From Vulcanimicrobiota bacterium (lineage in GTDB: Bacteria > Vulcanimicrobiota > Xenobia > Xenobiales > JADMJV01), in NCBI GenBank assembly GCA_019637395.1, contig JAHBVR010000009.1:1-64000 (forward strand): a stretch of 64,000 nucleotides of DNA, given 5' to 3'. This document shows, in pieces, positions 40,062 through 49,469 of this stretch. Under the pieces are notes generated by a model that was not told where the DNA came from, searched no databases, and was given only the letters and a program-made list of their open reading frames with translations. Each line of letters opens with the position of its first letter. Position 1 is the stretch's first letter. The translations under genes were made by a program, and so were the position numbers.

Positions 40062-40411
40062 GCCTGGGCGAGGCCCTTTACGAGGCCTGCCGGTTGGTCA
40101 GGGATGGCGGCACCCTGGATGCCTCCTCGCTGGCCCGCGAAGTGGCCGAGCGGCATCAAGCCATGAGCGCGCGCTTGCAGGAGTTGCCGGATGGATTGGT
40201 GCGCCTGCGGGAGTTGGCGGACATCGCCTTTGACGACTATAGCGAGGCAGTGACCATGTTGCGGGTAGCTTGTGACGAAGAAACTCCGGAGCTGGCTCAA
40301 TGGGCCATGGAAAGATCGCTGAGCGGGCGGGATACCATGCGTCGCTTGCGTCAATTGCTGGAAGAATACAGTCAGGCTCTATGCGAGGAGGCGGACGATG
40401 GAGATTTCTGA
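40058..40411 (+). CDS. Hypothetical helical protein (117 aa)
   Basis: A 117-aa all-helical acidic protein starting MSLGEALYEACRLVRDGGTL, with Arg/Glu heptad-like segments (MRRLRQLLEEYSQALCEEAD). No known domain. It overlaps both neighbours by 4 and 14 bases, so the three products are probably made together. Confidence 0.6.
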   Translation: MSLGEALYEACRLVRDGGTLDASSLAREVAERHQAMSARLQELPDGLVRLRELADIAFDDYSEAVTMLRVACDEETPELAQWAMERSLSGRDTMRRLRQLLEEYSQALCEEADDGDF

Positions 40412-41012
40412 CTTCAACGTGGGACTGGGGGCCACCAAGCAGGGAGTGGACTGGGGCTGGCTGCAGTCGCGAGTGCGCTTGAGCCGACTTGGGCATCCGG
40501 CTGAACAGGTTCAGAATCGCCTGACCGAGATGCTCTTCGGGACCAAGCTTTCCCAGCGCGAGAAGTTGGAATATCGCGTCAAGCTAGCTGAAGCACTGGA
40601 CATCATCGACGATTTAGACCAGGGAGTGACGCCTTCGCAAGTCGTGCCGGTCGGTCGTCGGACCACCTCGACGGGCTCGATCAGTTGGAAGCCCTCCATT
40701 TCTCAGGGGGAACCTTATGCGGCCACTCCAGAGCAGGTCTTTCACCGGCGCAAACTGCTGCGTATCCACGACTTCCTGGCGCGCGAGGGCGAAGTTTGTT
40801 TCCATCGCATCGCAGTGAAGGTGAGTTCCCGTCAAGGTGAGCGAAAAGCCGGCTTCGATCAGGTCTTTCTGAATCCCGAGGGGCTACGCGAGATTACCCA
40901 TCCGACCCAACCCGCCGTCGTTCACCTGCGTCTGCCGCAACGTTGCCTGAAACAGGTTGACGTGCTGCGCGTAGCCCGCTCTGGCAAGAAAGTTCAGGCT
41001 TCTTCCGGATAG
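40398..41012 (+). CDS. Hypothetical protein (204 aa)
   Basis: A 204-aa protein starting MEISDFNVGLGATKQGVDWG. The N-terminal third is helical and charged (VQNRLTEMLFGTKLSQREKL); the C-terminal half is beta-like with conserved-looking GEVCFHRIAVKVSSRQGERK. Not recognised. It is the last gene of a three-gene unit and converges with a small coiled-coil gene, overlapping it by 19 bases at the 3' ends. Confidence 0.55.
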   Translation: MEISDFNVGLGATKQGVDWGWLQSRVRLSRLGHPAEQVQNRLTEMLFGTKLSQREKLEYRVKLAEALDIIDDLDQGVTPSQVVPVGRRTTSTGSISWKPSISQGEPYAATPEQVFHRRKLLRIHDFLAREGEVCFHRIAVKVSSRQGERKAGFDQVFLNPEGLREITHPTQPAVVHLRLPQRCLKQVDVLRVARSGKKVQASSG

Positions 41013-41308
41013 GCTTCCATTTCGTCGAGCCGGGCGGTGGCTTCCCGGGCAGTTTGGCGGGCTCGTTCGAGCAGGTTCGGATCGGGCAGTTCGAGGTAGC
41101 GGCTCAGCAGGTCGAGGGAAAGTTGGTAGAGGCGGACGACCTGAAGCAGAGCCAGGCGGAGTTCTTCTTCTTCTTCAGGGGCCGTGCTGTATTGGGTTTC
41201 TACTTCTTCCAACTGCTCGTTGAGTTGACTCAGGGAGAGGACCAAAGCTTCGGCGTCGGCGGTGCCTGCTTGCAGCGCCTGAATGGTCGTCTCGATGAAC
41301 TTCTGCAT
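40994..41308 (-). CDS. Small coiled-coil protein (104 aa)
   Basis: A 104-aa protein starting MQKFIETTIQALQAGTADAE, acidic and helical throughout (QLNEQLEEVETQYSTAPEEE, LLERARQTAREATARLDEME). It probably dimerises as a coiled coil. ATG 41308 is preferred over upstream starts, which are Arg/Pro-rich noncoding translation. It is divergent from the 1408-residue repeat protein. Confidence 0.55.
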   Translation of the reverse strand: MQKFIETTIQALQAGTADAEALVLSLSQLNEQLEEVETQYSTAPEEEEELRLALLQVVRLYQLSLDLLSRYLELPDPNLLERARQTAREATARLDEMEAYPEEA

Positions 41309-41366
41309 GGCGGGACGTGTTCTGCACATTCTTACGCGCAGCCTGGGGACCTTAACAGTTCGGTCC

Positions 41367-41393
41367 TTGGGAGGGAAAGAAGCATGGTATAAT
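41367..41393 (+). promoter_or_regulatory. Sigma-70-type promoter of the giant repeat protein
   Basis: TTGGGA at 41367-41372, a 15-base spacer and a consensus TATAAT at 41388-41393. A start near 41400 gives a short leader containing GGAGGGAGGA before the TTG at 41423. Confidence 0.55.
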
Positions 41394-41422
41394 GGTGCTG
41401 CTTGTCTGGAGGGAGGACTGAG

Positions 41423-44400
41423 TTGAGCGAAATACAGACTGGGATTCAGACTCTTTCGGCTCCCACGATTCGCTCCCCACGTCCTGCCAGCCCGGCGCCG
41501 GCCCGGTCTACGCCGAATCCTGTGCCGGGTTGTCTGGGCCAACTGCGCATGGAATTCCGGGCAATTCTCTCGCCTGACTGGGCTCGCGAGCTCAGCGCCG
41601 AGCAGGAGCATCGCTGGCGGACCCAGGCTCGGCGCTTGTTTCGCCAGGAAGTCGCCCAGACGGTTCGCTTTTTGCGTAATCTTGAACCCGCCCCGCCGCT
41701 AGCTGAAAATTGTCCACAGCCCAGGCCTCCGGTCGCGGCAGAGCCGCTCCATTCCGGTAAACGGCTAGTTGGGCAATTTTCAGCACATCCTGGTGAGCGC
41801 TATCCGCTACACGGACTGGCTGACTTTCACCCTCTTCGGGGGGAAGGCGAACTACGCTCGGGCCGGATTGATCGTGGGTATTTCACCAAAATTTTCCAGG
41901 ATTTGGTCAAGCCCCAGACGGTGGTGCGCCGTGTGCTCGAAGACTATGTACCGCTCAAGCCCTCCCGGCGACCGGATCTGCGCGAGTTCCACTGTCTGGA
42001 GCAGGCCGAGAAAACGCTGGCCGAGCAGGAAGCGGCTCCTACCGGCGGAGAGGGCTACCTGGCCACAATCTATGCCGACCTGGTCAAGCCGGCGGTCCAT
42101 TTTACCTCACACATTCTGGCCGACGACTACAAGGCTTTGCCTCCCGTTCATAAGCCGGCGGCGACTTCCGCTTCCTCCACACCCGTGAGGACTGCAGCCC
42201 GCCCAGCCACGCCAGTTGACCGGGGAACGCCTGCTCAGGCCGATGAGAGCGTGCCTGCGAGCCGCACTTCGACCCCGGCGACGGCCAATGAAACGCGCAG
42301 TTGGTGGTCCGGCATCAGCGGCTGGGTCAGCGACACTTTCGGCATGGGCGGCGACAGCAAAGCCCAGCCTGCCAACCCAGGCCAGTCCGAAGGCGACGGC
42401 TGGTGGTCCGGCATTACCGGCTGGTTCAGCGACACCTTCGGCATCGGCGGCGACAACAAAGCCGCGCCGGCCAGCGCGGGTCAGCCCGAAAGCGGCGGCT
42501 GGTGGTCCGGCATCACCGGCTGGTTCAGCGATACTTTTGGCATCGGCGGCGACAACAAAGCCGCGCCAGCCAACTCAGGCCAGTCCGAAGGTGGGGGCTG
42601 GTGGTCCGGCATCACCGGCCGGGTCAGCGATACTTTTGGCATCGGCGGCGACAACAAAGCCGCACCGGCCACCTCGGGCCAGTCCGAAGGCGGCGGTTGG
42701 TGGTCCGGCATCACCGGCTGGTTAAACGACACTTCTGGCATCGACGTTGACAACGACGTCAACCGCATGCCGTTCGGCGACATGGATAGTGGCTGGTGGT
42801 CCAGCCTCGGTGGCTGGTTCAGCGAGACCTTCGGTATCGGCGGTGACAACGACCTCAACGGCATCCCGTCCGGCAACCCGAATGGTGGCTGGTGGTCTGA
42901 CATCACCAGCTGGTTCAGCTACATCTTCGGGGTTGGCGGCGATAATGGTGAGCCGCACTTCCCGAGGTCCGGCGACAGACTGGCCGTCGCTCCGGTCCCG
43001 CCAGAGATGCTCGACCCCGGAGAGCCCGAAGGTTCCGTAATGAGCGACAGCTTTCTCACTCAAGGAAGCGCTGCGGAACTCAGACCGGAAATCCATCTTG
43101 ACCAAGCCTCTGACAGCCTCCAGGTGACCGGGCTCCAGACTCGGGAGCTGGTTGATGAAGAAAAGCCAACGGATTACTTGGATTTTGAATGGGCCCTCCC
43201 GACGGTTTCCTTGCCAGAAGAAGAGCAAGCTGGGGCCCAGCGATTCTCGGACCTGGAAGAAGTAACAGTCCTGCGCGGGGTGGAAACCAGCCCGATTCTC
43301 GATCTTCCTTTGGATACCGAAGGAACTGCCGCCAATCCGACCGAGGCTTCAACGCTCCAAGCCAACGAGAGTGAAGTTCCGGAAGCAGGGCCCCATCGCG
43401 AGCATAGCAGCTCAGCCCAGGATGAAGGGCCCGCCCTGGAAACCGAAAGAACGGCATATGAAACCGTGGAGCTTCGCTCCGCCACCCCTACCACGCCGGG
43501 AGATCTGGCTGAGCAAGCCCCGGATGGCGGAGTGGTCGCAGGAGCTCCCCCAATAACTGAGGAGCCAGACCTTCCCGTAGCTCTCGCAAAACCGGCCGTC
43601 AATCCGATCGAAGCAGCCGTTCCCGGCCCGCAACCCGCAGAACCGATTGCGCTCCCAACGGTGGATGAGGCGGGCGACTCCGGCCCACAAGTCGTCGAAG
43701 CCGACTGGGAACTCCCTGGAGCGGACGAAACAGCCGTTCCCGGCCTGCAACCCGCAGAACCGAATGCTCTCCCAACGGTGGACGAGGCAGGCGTCTCCGA
43801 CCCACAAGTCGTCGAAGCCAACTGGGAGCTCCCTGGAGCGGACGAAGCGGCCCTTCCCGGCCCGCAACCCGCAGAACCGAGTGCGCTCCCAACGGTGGAT
43901 GAGGCGGGTGTCTCCGGCCCACCAGTCGTCGAAGCCAATTGGGAATTCCCTGGAGCGGACGAAGCGGCCCTTCCCGGTCCGCGACCCGCAGAACCGAATG
44001 CGCTCTCAACGGCAGTCGACTCCGGCCCACCAGTCGTCGAAGCCAACGGGGAACTCCCTGGAGCGGACGAAGCGGCCCTTCCCGGCCCGCAACCCGCAGA
44101 ACCGAATGCGCTCCCAACGGCAGGCGATTCCGGCCCACCAGTCGTCGAAGCCAACTGGGAACCGCCTGGAGCCGACGAAGCTACCGTTCCCAGCGAGATC
44201 AAGGAGACGGAAATTCCCCGCCCGCGTATCGCAGAAGCGCAAACCGAGGAGCTCCCTCGCCTTCGAATAGAAGTGCCGGTGGTGGCCGAAGAAACAGGTC
44301 TCTCCCAGCCCGAAATCGTCGCTATAACTTCACAAACCAATTTTGAAAAAGCCTCTCCCGCCGCAAGGGAACCGGAGGCTCGCCTTCCGATCGAGGAGGC

Positions 44401-45649
44401 TCCGGTCTTCCATACCCTACTTTCCGAGACAGTTGCACCCCCCCTCGTCGAGGGGTCCGCCGGCAGGGCGCCCTTAGAAGACATCCCCGCGCGAGCCGTC
44501 GAATCTGCCCCACAAGAGAGTGCCGAGACGCACTCGGTCCGCCCGAGATTACGTTTCCAGCCACGGGAAGAAGTTGCCGCCGCCCCATTGCCCGATGACT
44601 GGACAACCGATTCTATGTGGCACGCTGTGGCCGAGGAAGTTCACGCGGCAACTCCACCAAAACCACAGGTCCGACCCGTACCATCAGACGTCTTCCATTT
44701 CATCGAAGAATTGCAGCTGCCCGAGGTGGCCCTTCTGATCGAACCGGCCATTCTAGAATCAAGCCCGGCTCGGGCCCCGTTGGCGGACACGCGCCGGGGA
44801 ATTAAGCCCAGACGCCCCCAACCAGCCTTGCCCAAAGAATCGATCCTGACCAAAACAGGCACCGAGCCGGAAGGGGGCGCAGAAGAATCCGCCCAAGGTG
44901 GCGGCGTCGGCGGCGGAGTCAAGAGCGCCGGCGCTCAAGCAGGTTCCGGGGGCCCGGCTCAGGCGGCCGAGCAAGCCGTGGTAGCCGAAGAAGAAGTGGC
45001 GGCTGTGCAACGGGCTGCCGGTAGCAGCGCCACGCAGGGAGCCGCCTCGCTGGCCCTGAGCCAACAGACTGCCGCCACCAATCAGGCCAACCAGACCGCC
45101 CAGGTAGTAGCGGCTCAACAGCGGGAGCAAGAACATGAAAAGGCTCAGGCTGCGCGCAAGCTTGAAGAAAATAAAGAGTCGTCCAAAAACTCCAATCAAA
45201 AACAGGAGTTCGAGCAGGCCCGCAAATTTCAGCAGCATCAGCAACAACAACGTCAGCGAGCCGGCGCCGCTCCCCAGGAACCCAAGGGCCAGCAGGCGCA
45301 ACGCTTCCGCCAGGTACAAAAAAACCAGGAAGTCCAGGAGCAACTGGAGAGCGCCTCGGAGGATCACAGCCAGGTAGCCTGCGCCCGCTGCGGCTTTTTG
45401 CTGGGTGGCTCGGCCGACGTGAACTGCCCCATCTGCAGCAGTGAGCACTGCGACAAAATCCATCAGATGCTCACGCAATATCGGCTATCCAACGACTCCT
45501 GGGTCAGCGCCATGGACACGGTCGTGGCCAGCCCGCGCGCTCAGCAGGCTTTGCCCGAAGTCAGCCAGGCAGCGGTGGAACTACGCTACTTCCCCAAGAT
45601 CCCGAAGTTCGCGCAGTTGCTACGGGTAGCTAAACCAGGCTCGCTCTAG
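41423..45649 (+). CDS. Giant repeat protein (1408 aa) with Trp and Pro/Glu repeat arrays and C-terminal zinc ribbon
   Basis: A 1408-aa protein. Residues 1-290 are soluble. Seven Trp-rich repeats of 32-33 aa follow (consensus GWWSGITGWFSDTFGIGGDN plus linker), amphipathic and able to lie on membranes. A long acidic Pro/Glu region comes next, with five 36-39-aa repeats (PQPAEPNALPTVDEAG...VVEANWELPGADEAA). Gln/Ala coiled coil (~1180-1310) leads to a zinc ribbon, CARCGFLLG...CPICSSEHC. TTG 41423 is preferred because GGAGG precedes it; an in-frame TTG at 41402 lies at the predicted transcript start. No signal peptide. Possibly a cytoplasmic scaffold or membrane-shaping protein. Confidence 0.75.
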   Translation: MSEIQTGIQTLSAPTIRSPRPASPAPARSTPNPVPGCLGQLRMEFRAILSPDWARELSAEQEHRWRTQARRLFRQEVAQTVRFLRNLEPAPPLAENCPQPRPPVAAEPLHSGKRLVGQFSAHPGERYPLHGLADFHPLRGEGELRSGRIDRGYFTKIFQDLVKPQTVVRRVLEDYVPLKPSRRPDLREFHCLEQAEKTLAEQEAAPTGGEGYLATIYADLVKPAVHFTSHILADDYKALPPVHKPAATSASSTPVRTAARPATPVDRGTPAQADESVPASRTSTPATANETRSWWSGISGWVSDTFGMGGDSKAQPANPGQSEGDGWWSGITGWFSDTFGIGGDNKAAPASAGQPESGGWWSGITGWFSDTFGIGGDNKAAPANSGQSEGGGWWSGITGRVSDTFGIGGDNKAAPATSGQSEGGGWWSGITGWLNDTSGIDVDNDVNRMPFGDMDSGWWSSLGGWFSETFGIGGDNDLNGIPSGNPNGGWWSDITSWFSYIFGVGGDNGEPHFPRSGDRLAVAPVPPEMLDPGEPEGSVMSDSFLTQGSAAELRPEIHLDQASDSLQVTGLQTRELVDEEKPTDYLDFEWALPTVSLPEEEQAGAQRFSDLEEVTVLRGVETSPILDLPLDTEGTAANPTEASTLQANESEVPEAGPHREHSSSAQDEGPALETERTAYETVELRSATPTTPGDLAEQAPDGGVVAGAPPITEEPDLPVALAKPAVNPIEAAVPGPQPAEPIALPTVDEAGDSGPQVVEADWELPGADETAVPGLQPAEPNALPTVDEAGVSDPQVVEANWELPGADEAALPGPQPAEPSALPTVDEAGVSGPPVVEANWEFPGADEAALPGPRPAEPNALSTAVDSGPPVVEANGELPGADEAALPGPQPAEPNALPTAGDSGPPVVEANWEPPGADEATVPSEIKETEIPRPRIAEAQTEELPRLRIEVPVVAEETGLSQPEIVAITSQTNFEKASPAAREPEARLPIEEAPVFHTLLSETVAPPLVEGSAGRAPLEDIPARAVESAPQESAETHSVRPRLRFQPREEVAAAPLPDDWTTDSMWHAVAEEVHAATPPKPQVRPVPSDVFHFIEELQLPEVALLIEPAILESSPARAPLADTRRGIKPRRPQPALPKESILTKTGTEPEGGAEESAQGGGVGGGVKSAGAQAGSGGPAQAAEQAVVAEEEVAAVQRAAGSSATQGAASLALSQQTAATNQANQTAQVVAAQQREQEHEKAQAARKLEENKESSKNSNQKQEFEQARKFQQHQQQQRQRAGAAPQEPKGQQAQRFRQVQKNQEVQEQLESASEDHSQVACARCGFLLGGSADVNCPICSSEHCDKIHQMLTQYRLSNDSWVSAMDTVVASPRAQQALPEVSQAAVELRYFPKIPKFAQLLRVAKPGSL
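42299..42960 (+). repeat. Seven tandem Trp-rich coding repeats
   Basis: Trp-Trp codons recur at 42302, 42401, 42500, 42599, 42698, 42794 and 42890, so the period is 99 bp five times and then 96 bp. The first five units are nearly identical in DNA, which points to recent expansion; the last two have diverged. Confidence 0.9.
43619..44185 (+). repeat. Five tandem Pro/Glu/Ala-rich coding repeats
   Basis: Units start at 43619, 43736, 43853, 43970 and 44078: three of 117 bp and two of 108 bp. Each encodes PxPQPAEPxALPT and VVEANWELPGADE with few changes. Confidence 0.9.
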
Positions 45650-45665
45650 AGGAGCAACAGCGGAT

Positions 45666-46874
45666 CTAACGAGAGCCGTCAACCTGGACGACGGTGGTTT
45701 CAGTGACCCGCCAGTCTTCTTTGGCACCGGCGATCTTCATTTGCACTACCAGGCGGTGCGGGGTGCCGTCGCTTTCCAGACTTCCCTCTCCTTGCAAAGT
45801 GGCTGTATAACCGAACGGCTCCAGCTTACCCAGCTTGGGAGTTCCGCCTGGTTTGAAACGCCATTTTTTTCCGGTTGCGTCGGGCACGAGCAGCCAGCCG
45901 TCTTTAGAGCTGGCCATCACATAGTATTGGGCGACTTCGGCCGCCAGCAACGAGGTGGAGGCGGTGATGGAGAGGTTGGCGGATTTCTGCGCCAGCGGCG
46001 TGGAAGCCGTCACCACACAATTCTGAGGCGTTCGGGAGGTGCTGGAAGCGAAGCTGAATTGGGCCGAAGACGCCCCTTCTGGCACAGTGACTTCGGCGGG
46101 CAACCTCAGATTGGCGGGCCCTGAAAGTTTGACCCTGGCAGCCGCGCCGGCCTGGGCCTTGAGCGTAATGATCCCGTTGCCATTCTGGCCCCCCTCGATC
46201 TGAGCGGGGGTAAACTGCAGATCGCTGACTTCCACCGGCGGTAGCAACTGCGACTCCGCCACCAGAGTTCGCGCTCCCCGATAGGTGAGAGTCGCCTTGC
46301 CACCCTGGCGCAAAGCCCTGGTGGTAAAAGAAGCCTCGAACTGTCGAACTCCCGGCGGAATCGGAAGGGAGCGAGCGATGGTGACGTTCTCGTTGCCCAC
46401 CAGACTCAAGGAGGACGAGCGGGGACTGATGCGGTCGAGCACGATGAGCACGGTGCCGCTACCTCCGGAAGTGAGGCGGGCCGGCATAATCAGTTGAGTG
46501 ACGGCCGGAGCATTGGGCTGGATGACCAGTTGCAGGTCACGGATATTTCCGTAAGCTCCCACCGAGACGATGACCGTAGTGGGAGTCTCGACGGCGCGGG
46601 TGGGCAACGCAAAACGCACCTCGGATTGGCCCGCGCTCACACCGACCGGCAAAGCCTGGCAGAGGTCCGGGCGATTTGTGGTCACGGGCAGTTGTCCCCG
46701 CCCAGCAGAGGGCCCGGTCAGGCGCACCCACACCTGGATGGGCTCGCCGCCAATGACGGTATCCGAGGCCAGTTGGGCGTTGAGGATCTGGAACCGTGGC
46801 TGAGCCCACGCCGCCGAGACCAGCAAGAAGACGAGAAGCCAGCGCATGGCCAAACCAGACTCGCTATCGCTCAT
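45666..46874 (-). CDS. Secreted Ig-like/beta-domain hypothetical protein
   Basis: A 402-aa exported protein: signal peptide MRWLLVFLLVSAAWAQP (from residue 10) followed by beta-sandwich-like domains. Repeated features such as GGEPIQVWVRLTGPS, GSGTVLIVLDRISP, GQNGNGIITLKAQAGA and PEGASSAQFSFASS resemble invasin/Ig-like or Calx-beta modules. ATG 46874 overlaps the UppP stop (ATGA), implying coupling; an ATG at 46847 would start directly at the signal peptide. Perhaps a periplasmic or surface protein made with UppP. Confidence 0.65.
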   Translation of the reverse strand: MSDSESGLAMRWLLVFLLVSAAWAQPRFQILNAQLASDTVIGGEPIQVWVRLTGPSAGRGQLPVTTNRPDLCQALPVGVSAGQSEVRFALPTRAVETPTTVIVSVGAYGNIRDLQLVIQPNAPAVTQLIMPARLTSGGSGTVLIVLDRISPRSSSLSLVGNENVTIARSLPIPPGVRQFEASFTTRALRQGGKATLTYRGARTLVAESQLLPPVEVSDLQFTPAQIEGGQNGNGIITLKAQAGAAARVKLSGPANLRLPAEVTVPEGASSAQFSFASSTSRTPQNCVVTASTPLAQKSANLSITASTSLLAAEVAQYYVMASSKDGWLLVPDATGKKWRFKPGGTPKLGKLEPFGYTATLQGEGSLESDGTPHRLVVQMKIAGAKEDWRVTETTVVQVDGSR

Positions 46875-47665
46875 TGCAAATAACCGGTATAAACCAGGGT
46901 CAAAACCAGGATGCCGCCCAGGATACGGTAGAGGCCGAAGAAGCGAAAGCCGTGATGGTTTAGAAAGCCGAGCAAGGTCTTGATGGCCAGCAGCGCCACC
47001 AGGAAGGCCACCACATTGCCCAGCAGCAGCATTTTCAGGTTGTCCGGGTTGGTCAGCATTTCGGGAGTTGTTTTCAGAGCCTTGAGCAGTTTGTAGCCGG
47101 TGGCCGCGCACATCGTGGGGATGGCCAGAAAGAAGCTGAATTCAGCAGCGGCTTTGCGGCTCAGAGTTTGTTGCATACCGCCGACTATGGTGCAGGCGCT
47201 GCGACTCATCCCCGGGATCATGGCCAGCACCTGCCACAGACCGATATGGACTGCCTGCCGGAAGTCGGTATGTTCGGCCTTTTCGATGCTGGGCCGGGTG
47301 AACCACTGATCGACAAAGAGCAAAATTACGCCGCCCATCAGCATGGTGATGCCGACCGTGACCGTGCTTTCCAGCAACGCGTCGACCTTTTTCGCCAGCA
47401 AGAATCCCAGCACCAGGGCTGGGCAGACAGCGGCCAGCAGCTTCAGATAAAAGTCTTTGGTGGCTCTGAGAAAGCGATGCCGGTACAGGATGACTACCGA
47501 CAGGATAGCTCCCAGTTGGATGCAGACTTCAAACAGCTTGGTAAATTCATCCTTATTGGTGCCCAGCAAAGAACTGGTCAAAATCATGTGACCCGTCGAA
47601 GAGATGGGCAGAAATTCGGTCAGGCCTTCGACGATTGCGAGGCTGGCGGCTTGAAAAATCGTCAC
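46871..47665 (-). CDS. uppP: Undecaprenyl-diphosphate phosphatase UppP
   Basis: A 264-aa BacA/UppP integral membrane enzyme that recycles undecaprenyl pyrophosphate for peptidoglycan and surface glycan synthesis. Conserved motifs are present: EGLTEFLPISSTGHMIL (active-site Glu/His region) and IPGMSRSACTIVGGM (PGxSRSxxT). About seven or eight helices are predicted. Start is GTG at 47665. The downstream secreted protein overlaps its stop. Confidence 0.95.
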   Translation of the reverse strand: MTIFQAASLAIVEGLTEFLPISSTGHMILTSSLLGTNKDEFTKLFEVCIQLGAILSVVILYRHRFLRATKDFYLKLLAAVCPALVLGFLLAKKVDALLESTVTVGITMLMGGVILLFVDQWFTRPSIEKAEHTDFRQAVHIGLWQVLAMIPGMSRSACTIVGGMQQTLSRKAAAEFSFFLAIPTMCAATGYKLLKALKTTPEMLTNPDNLKMLLLGNVVAFLVALLAIKTLLGFLNHHGFRFFGLYRILGGILVLTLVYTGYLQ

Positions 47666-47814
47666 GCTTGGAACTACCGCATGGGGGCAGCAGATCCTGC
47701 ACGAGCAAAGCGACCCGGGCCGCCAAGTGCGCCAGAAGGACGATTCAGAGCATGATTGGAAGGCGAACTTGCGGCCGCAGAACCATGAGAGCGTCGCAGG
47801 ATGGACACACCAGG

Positions 47815-49338
47815 ATGAATGACAGGCAAGACGAGTTGCGCTGGACCGGACGATTTATGGGTGGTTTGCGCGACGACATCGCGCGCCGTTGGCCCCACTA
47901 TGCCAGCGACTTCCGCGACGGCCTGCATCCCAAGGTAGCCGGCTCCACCCTCTTCTTATTTTTTGCCTGCCTGGCCAACGCCATCGCCTTCGGTGCCCTC
48001 ACCGGAGTGCTCACTCAAAATCAAATCGGCATCGTGGAAATGCTGGTCATCACCAGCGTGGGAGGCATCGCGTTTGCTCTATTCGCAGGCCAACCGCTTA
48101 CCCTGTTGGGTGGAACCGGCCCCGTCACCATCTTCACCGGCCTGCTCTACGCCAGTTGCGCCCAGTCCAACGTTTCTTTTCTGGCCGCCTATGCCTGGGT
48201 CGGCATCTGGTCCGGACTGATGCTGATTGTCTGTGCCCTCACCGATGCCAGCGCCTTGATGCGCTACTTCAATCGCTTTACCGACGAGATCTTTGCCGGC
48301 CTTATCTCCATTATCTTTATTTACGAGGCCCTGAAAGACATCGCCCAGTCCTACGCCGGGTCCGACTTATCCAAAGCCTTCCTCTCAACCATTTTGGCCC
48401 TGGGGACCTTCATGGTGGCGCGTAACCTTAAGCTGGCCACGCGCTGGCCCTATCTCAACCGGACTGTCCGCGAATTTTTGAGCGACTTCGGGCCGGCCCT
48501 GGCCATCGCCGCGCTGACCCTCTTCTCCATGCAATTTCCCGAAGTCCAGTTGGACCGGCCGGCCGTGCCACAGGTGTTGGGGACCACTTCAGGCCGCCCC
48601 TGGTTGGTGCCCCTGGGCGACCTGTCTGTGCCGGCCATCCTGGCCTGCAGTATACCGGCCGCCATGGTTACGATTCTCCTGTTTCTCGACCAAAATATCA
48701 CCGTCCGCATCGTCAATGCCAAGGACAACGGCCTGCGCAAAGGCTCAGGCTATCACCTCGACCTGCTGGTGGTTGGAATCCTGGTTGTGGGCGCCAGCCT
48801 CTTCGCCCTTCCCTGGATCGTGGCAGCCACCGTCCACTCCGTCAACCACGTTAAAAGCCTGACCGAGTCGCATGTCGAGAACAAGGCCGAAGTGGTCGAC
48901 TCGGTGCTTGAAAATCGCATCTCCCCACTCGCCATCCATCTGCTGATCGGAATCTCGGTCTTCTGGCTGTCCCTGATCGCCCAAATTCCCATGGCCGTGC
49001 TCTTCGGGCTCTTTCTCTACATGGGCATTTCGTCTCTGGGCGGCAACCAGTTCTGGGAGCGACTGCTGCTCTGGATCACCGACTCCCGACTCTACCCCGA
49101 CACCCATTACACCCGCCACATCCCGGCCGCCACCATCCACAAGTTCACCTTGATCCAACTGGTCTGCCTGGTGGCCCTCTGGCTCGTCAAAAGCTCCCGA
49201 CTCGGCATCGTCTTTCCCCTGATGATCGCCGCCCTGGTGCCGGTTTACATGCTGATCTCCCGCTATTTTGAAGCCCACCATGCCGAGCTACTGGCCGCTG
49301 AAGATCAAGAAGAAGTCGTGGCTATGCACTGCAACTAG
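47815..49338 (+). CDS. SLC4/Band 3-like bicarbonate or anion transporter
   Basis: A 507-aa membrane protein of the HCO3-transporter (anion exchanger) family with about 12-14 helices. Landmarks: FRDGLHPKVAGSTLFLFFAC, GVLTQNQIGIVEMLVITS, GGTGPVTIFTGLLY, FLDQNITVRIVNAKDNGLRK and LFGLFLYMGISSL, which match the eukaryotic Band 3 signature FLDQQIT.... It lacks the long N-terminal domain of animal proteins. It probably moves bicarbonate, borate or another anion. The ATG at 47815 is selected by homology; an ATG at 47785 is possible. Confidence 0.85.
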   Translation: MNDRQDELRWTGRFMGGLRDDIARRWPHYASDFRDGLHPKVAGSTLFLFFACLANAIAFGALTGVLTQNQIGIVEMLVITSVGGIAFALFAGQPLTLLGGTGPVTIFTGLLYASCAQSNVSFLAAYAWVGIWSGLMLIVCALTDASALMRYFNRFTDEIFAGLISIIFIYEALKDIAQSYAGSDLSKAFLSTILALGTFMVARNLKLATRWPYLNRTVREFLSDFGPALAIAALTLFSMQFPEVQLDRPAVPQVLGTTSGRPWLVPLGDLSVPAILACSIPAAMVTILLFLDQNITVRIVNAKDNGLRKGSGYHLDLLVVGILVVGASLFALPWIVAATVHSVNHVKSLTESHVENKAEVVDSVLENRISPLAIHLLIGISVFWLSLIAQIPMAVLFGLFLYMGISSLGGNQFWERLLLWITDSRLYPDTHYTRHIPAATIHKFTLIQLVCLVALWLVKSSRLGIVFPLMIAALVPVYMLISRYFEAHHAELLAAEDQEEVVAMHCN

Positions 49339-49469
49339 TCAGCAGGCGCTCCCGGCAGTTTAAGAGAAGTGATGCTGACATGAACCTCGTTGCCAGCGAC
49401 CCACCTTCGCCGCGTGACCCCTGTCCTCTGAAGCTCGTCTAACAAACCAGTACGATTCAGAGGTGGTTT

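Noticed and set aside
43174-44484. Long minus-strand open frame (436 codons) inside the giant repeat gene
   Set aside because: It is the shadow of the GC-rich Pro/Glu repeats; its Ser/Gly/Ala repeats only mirror the plus-strand units.
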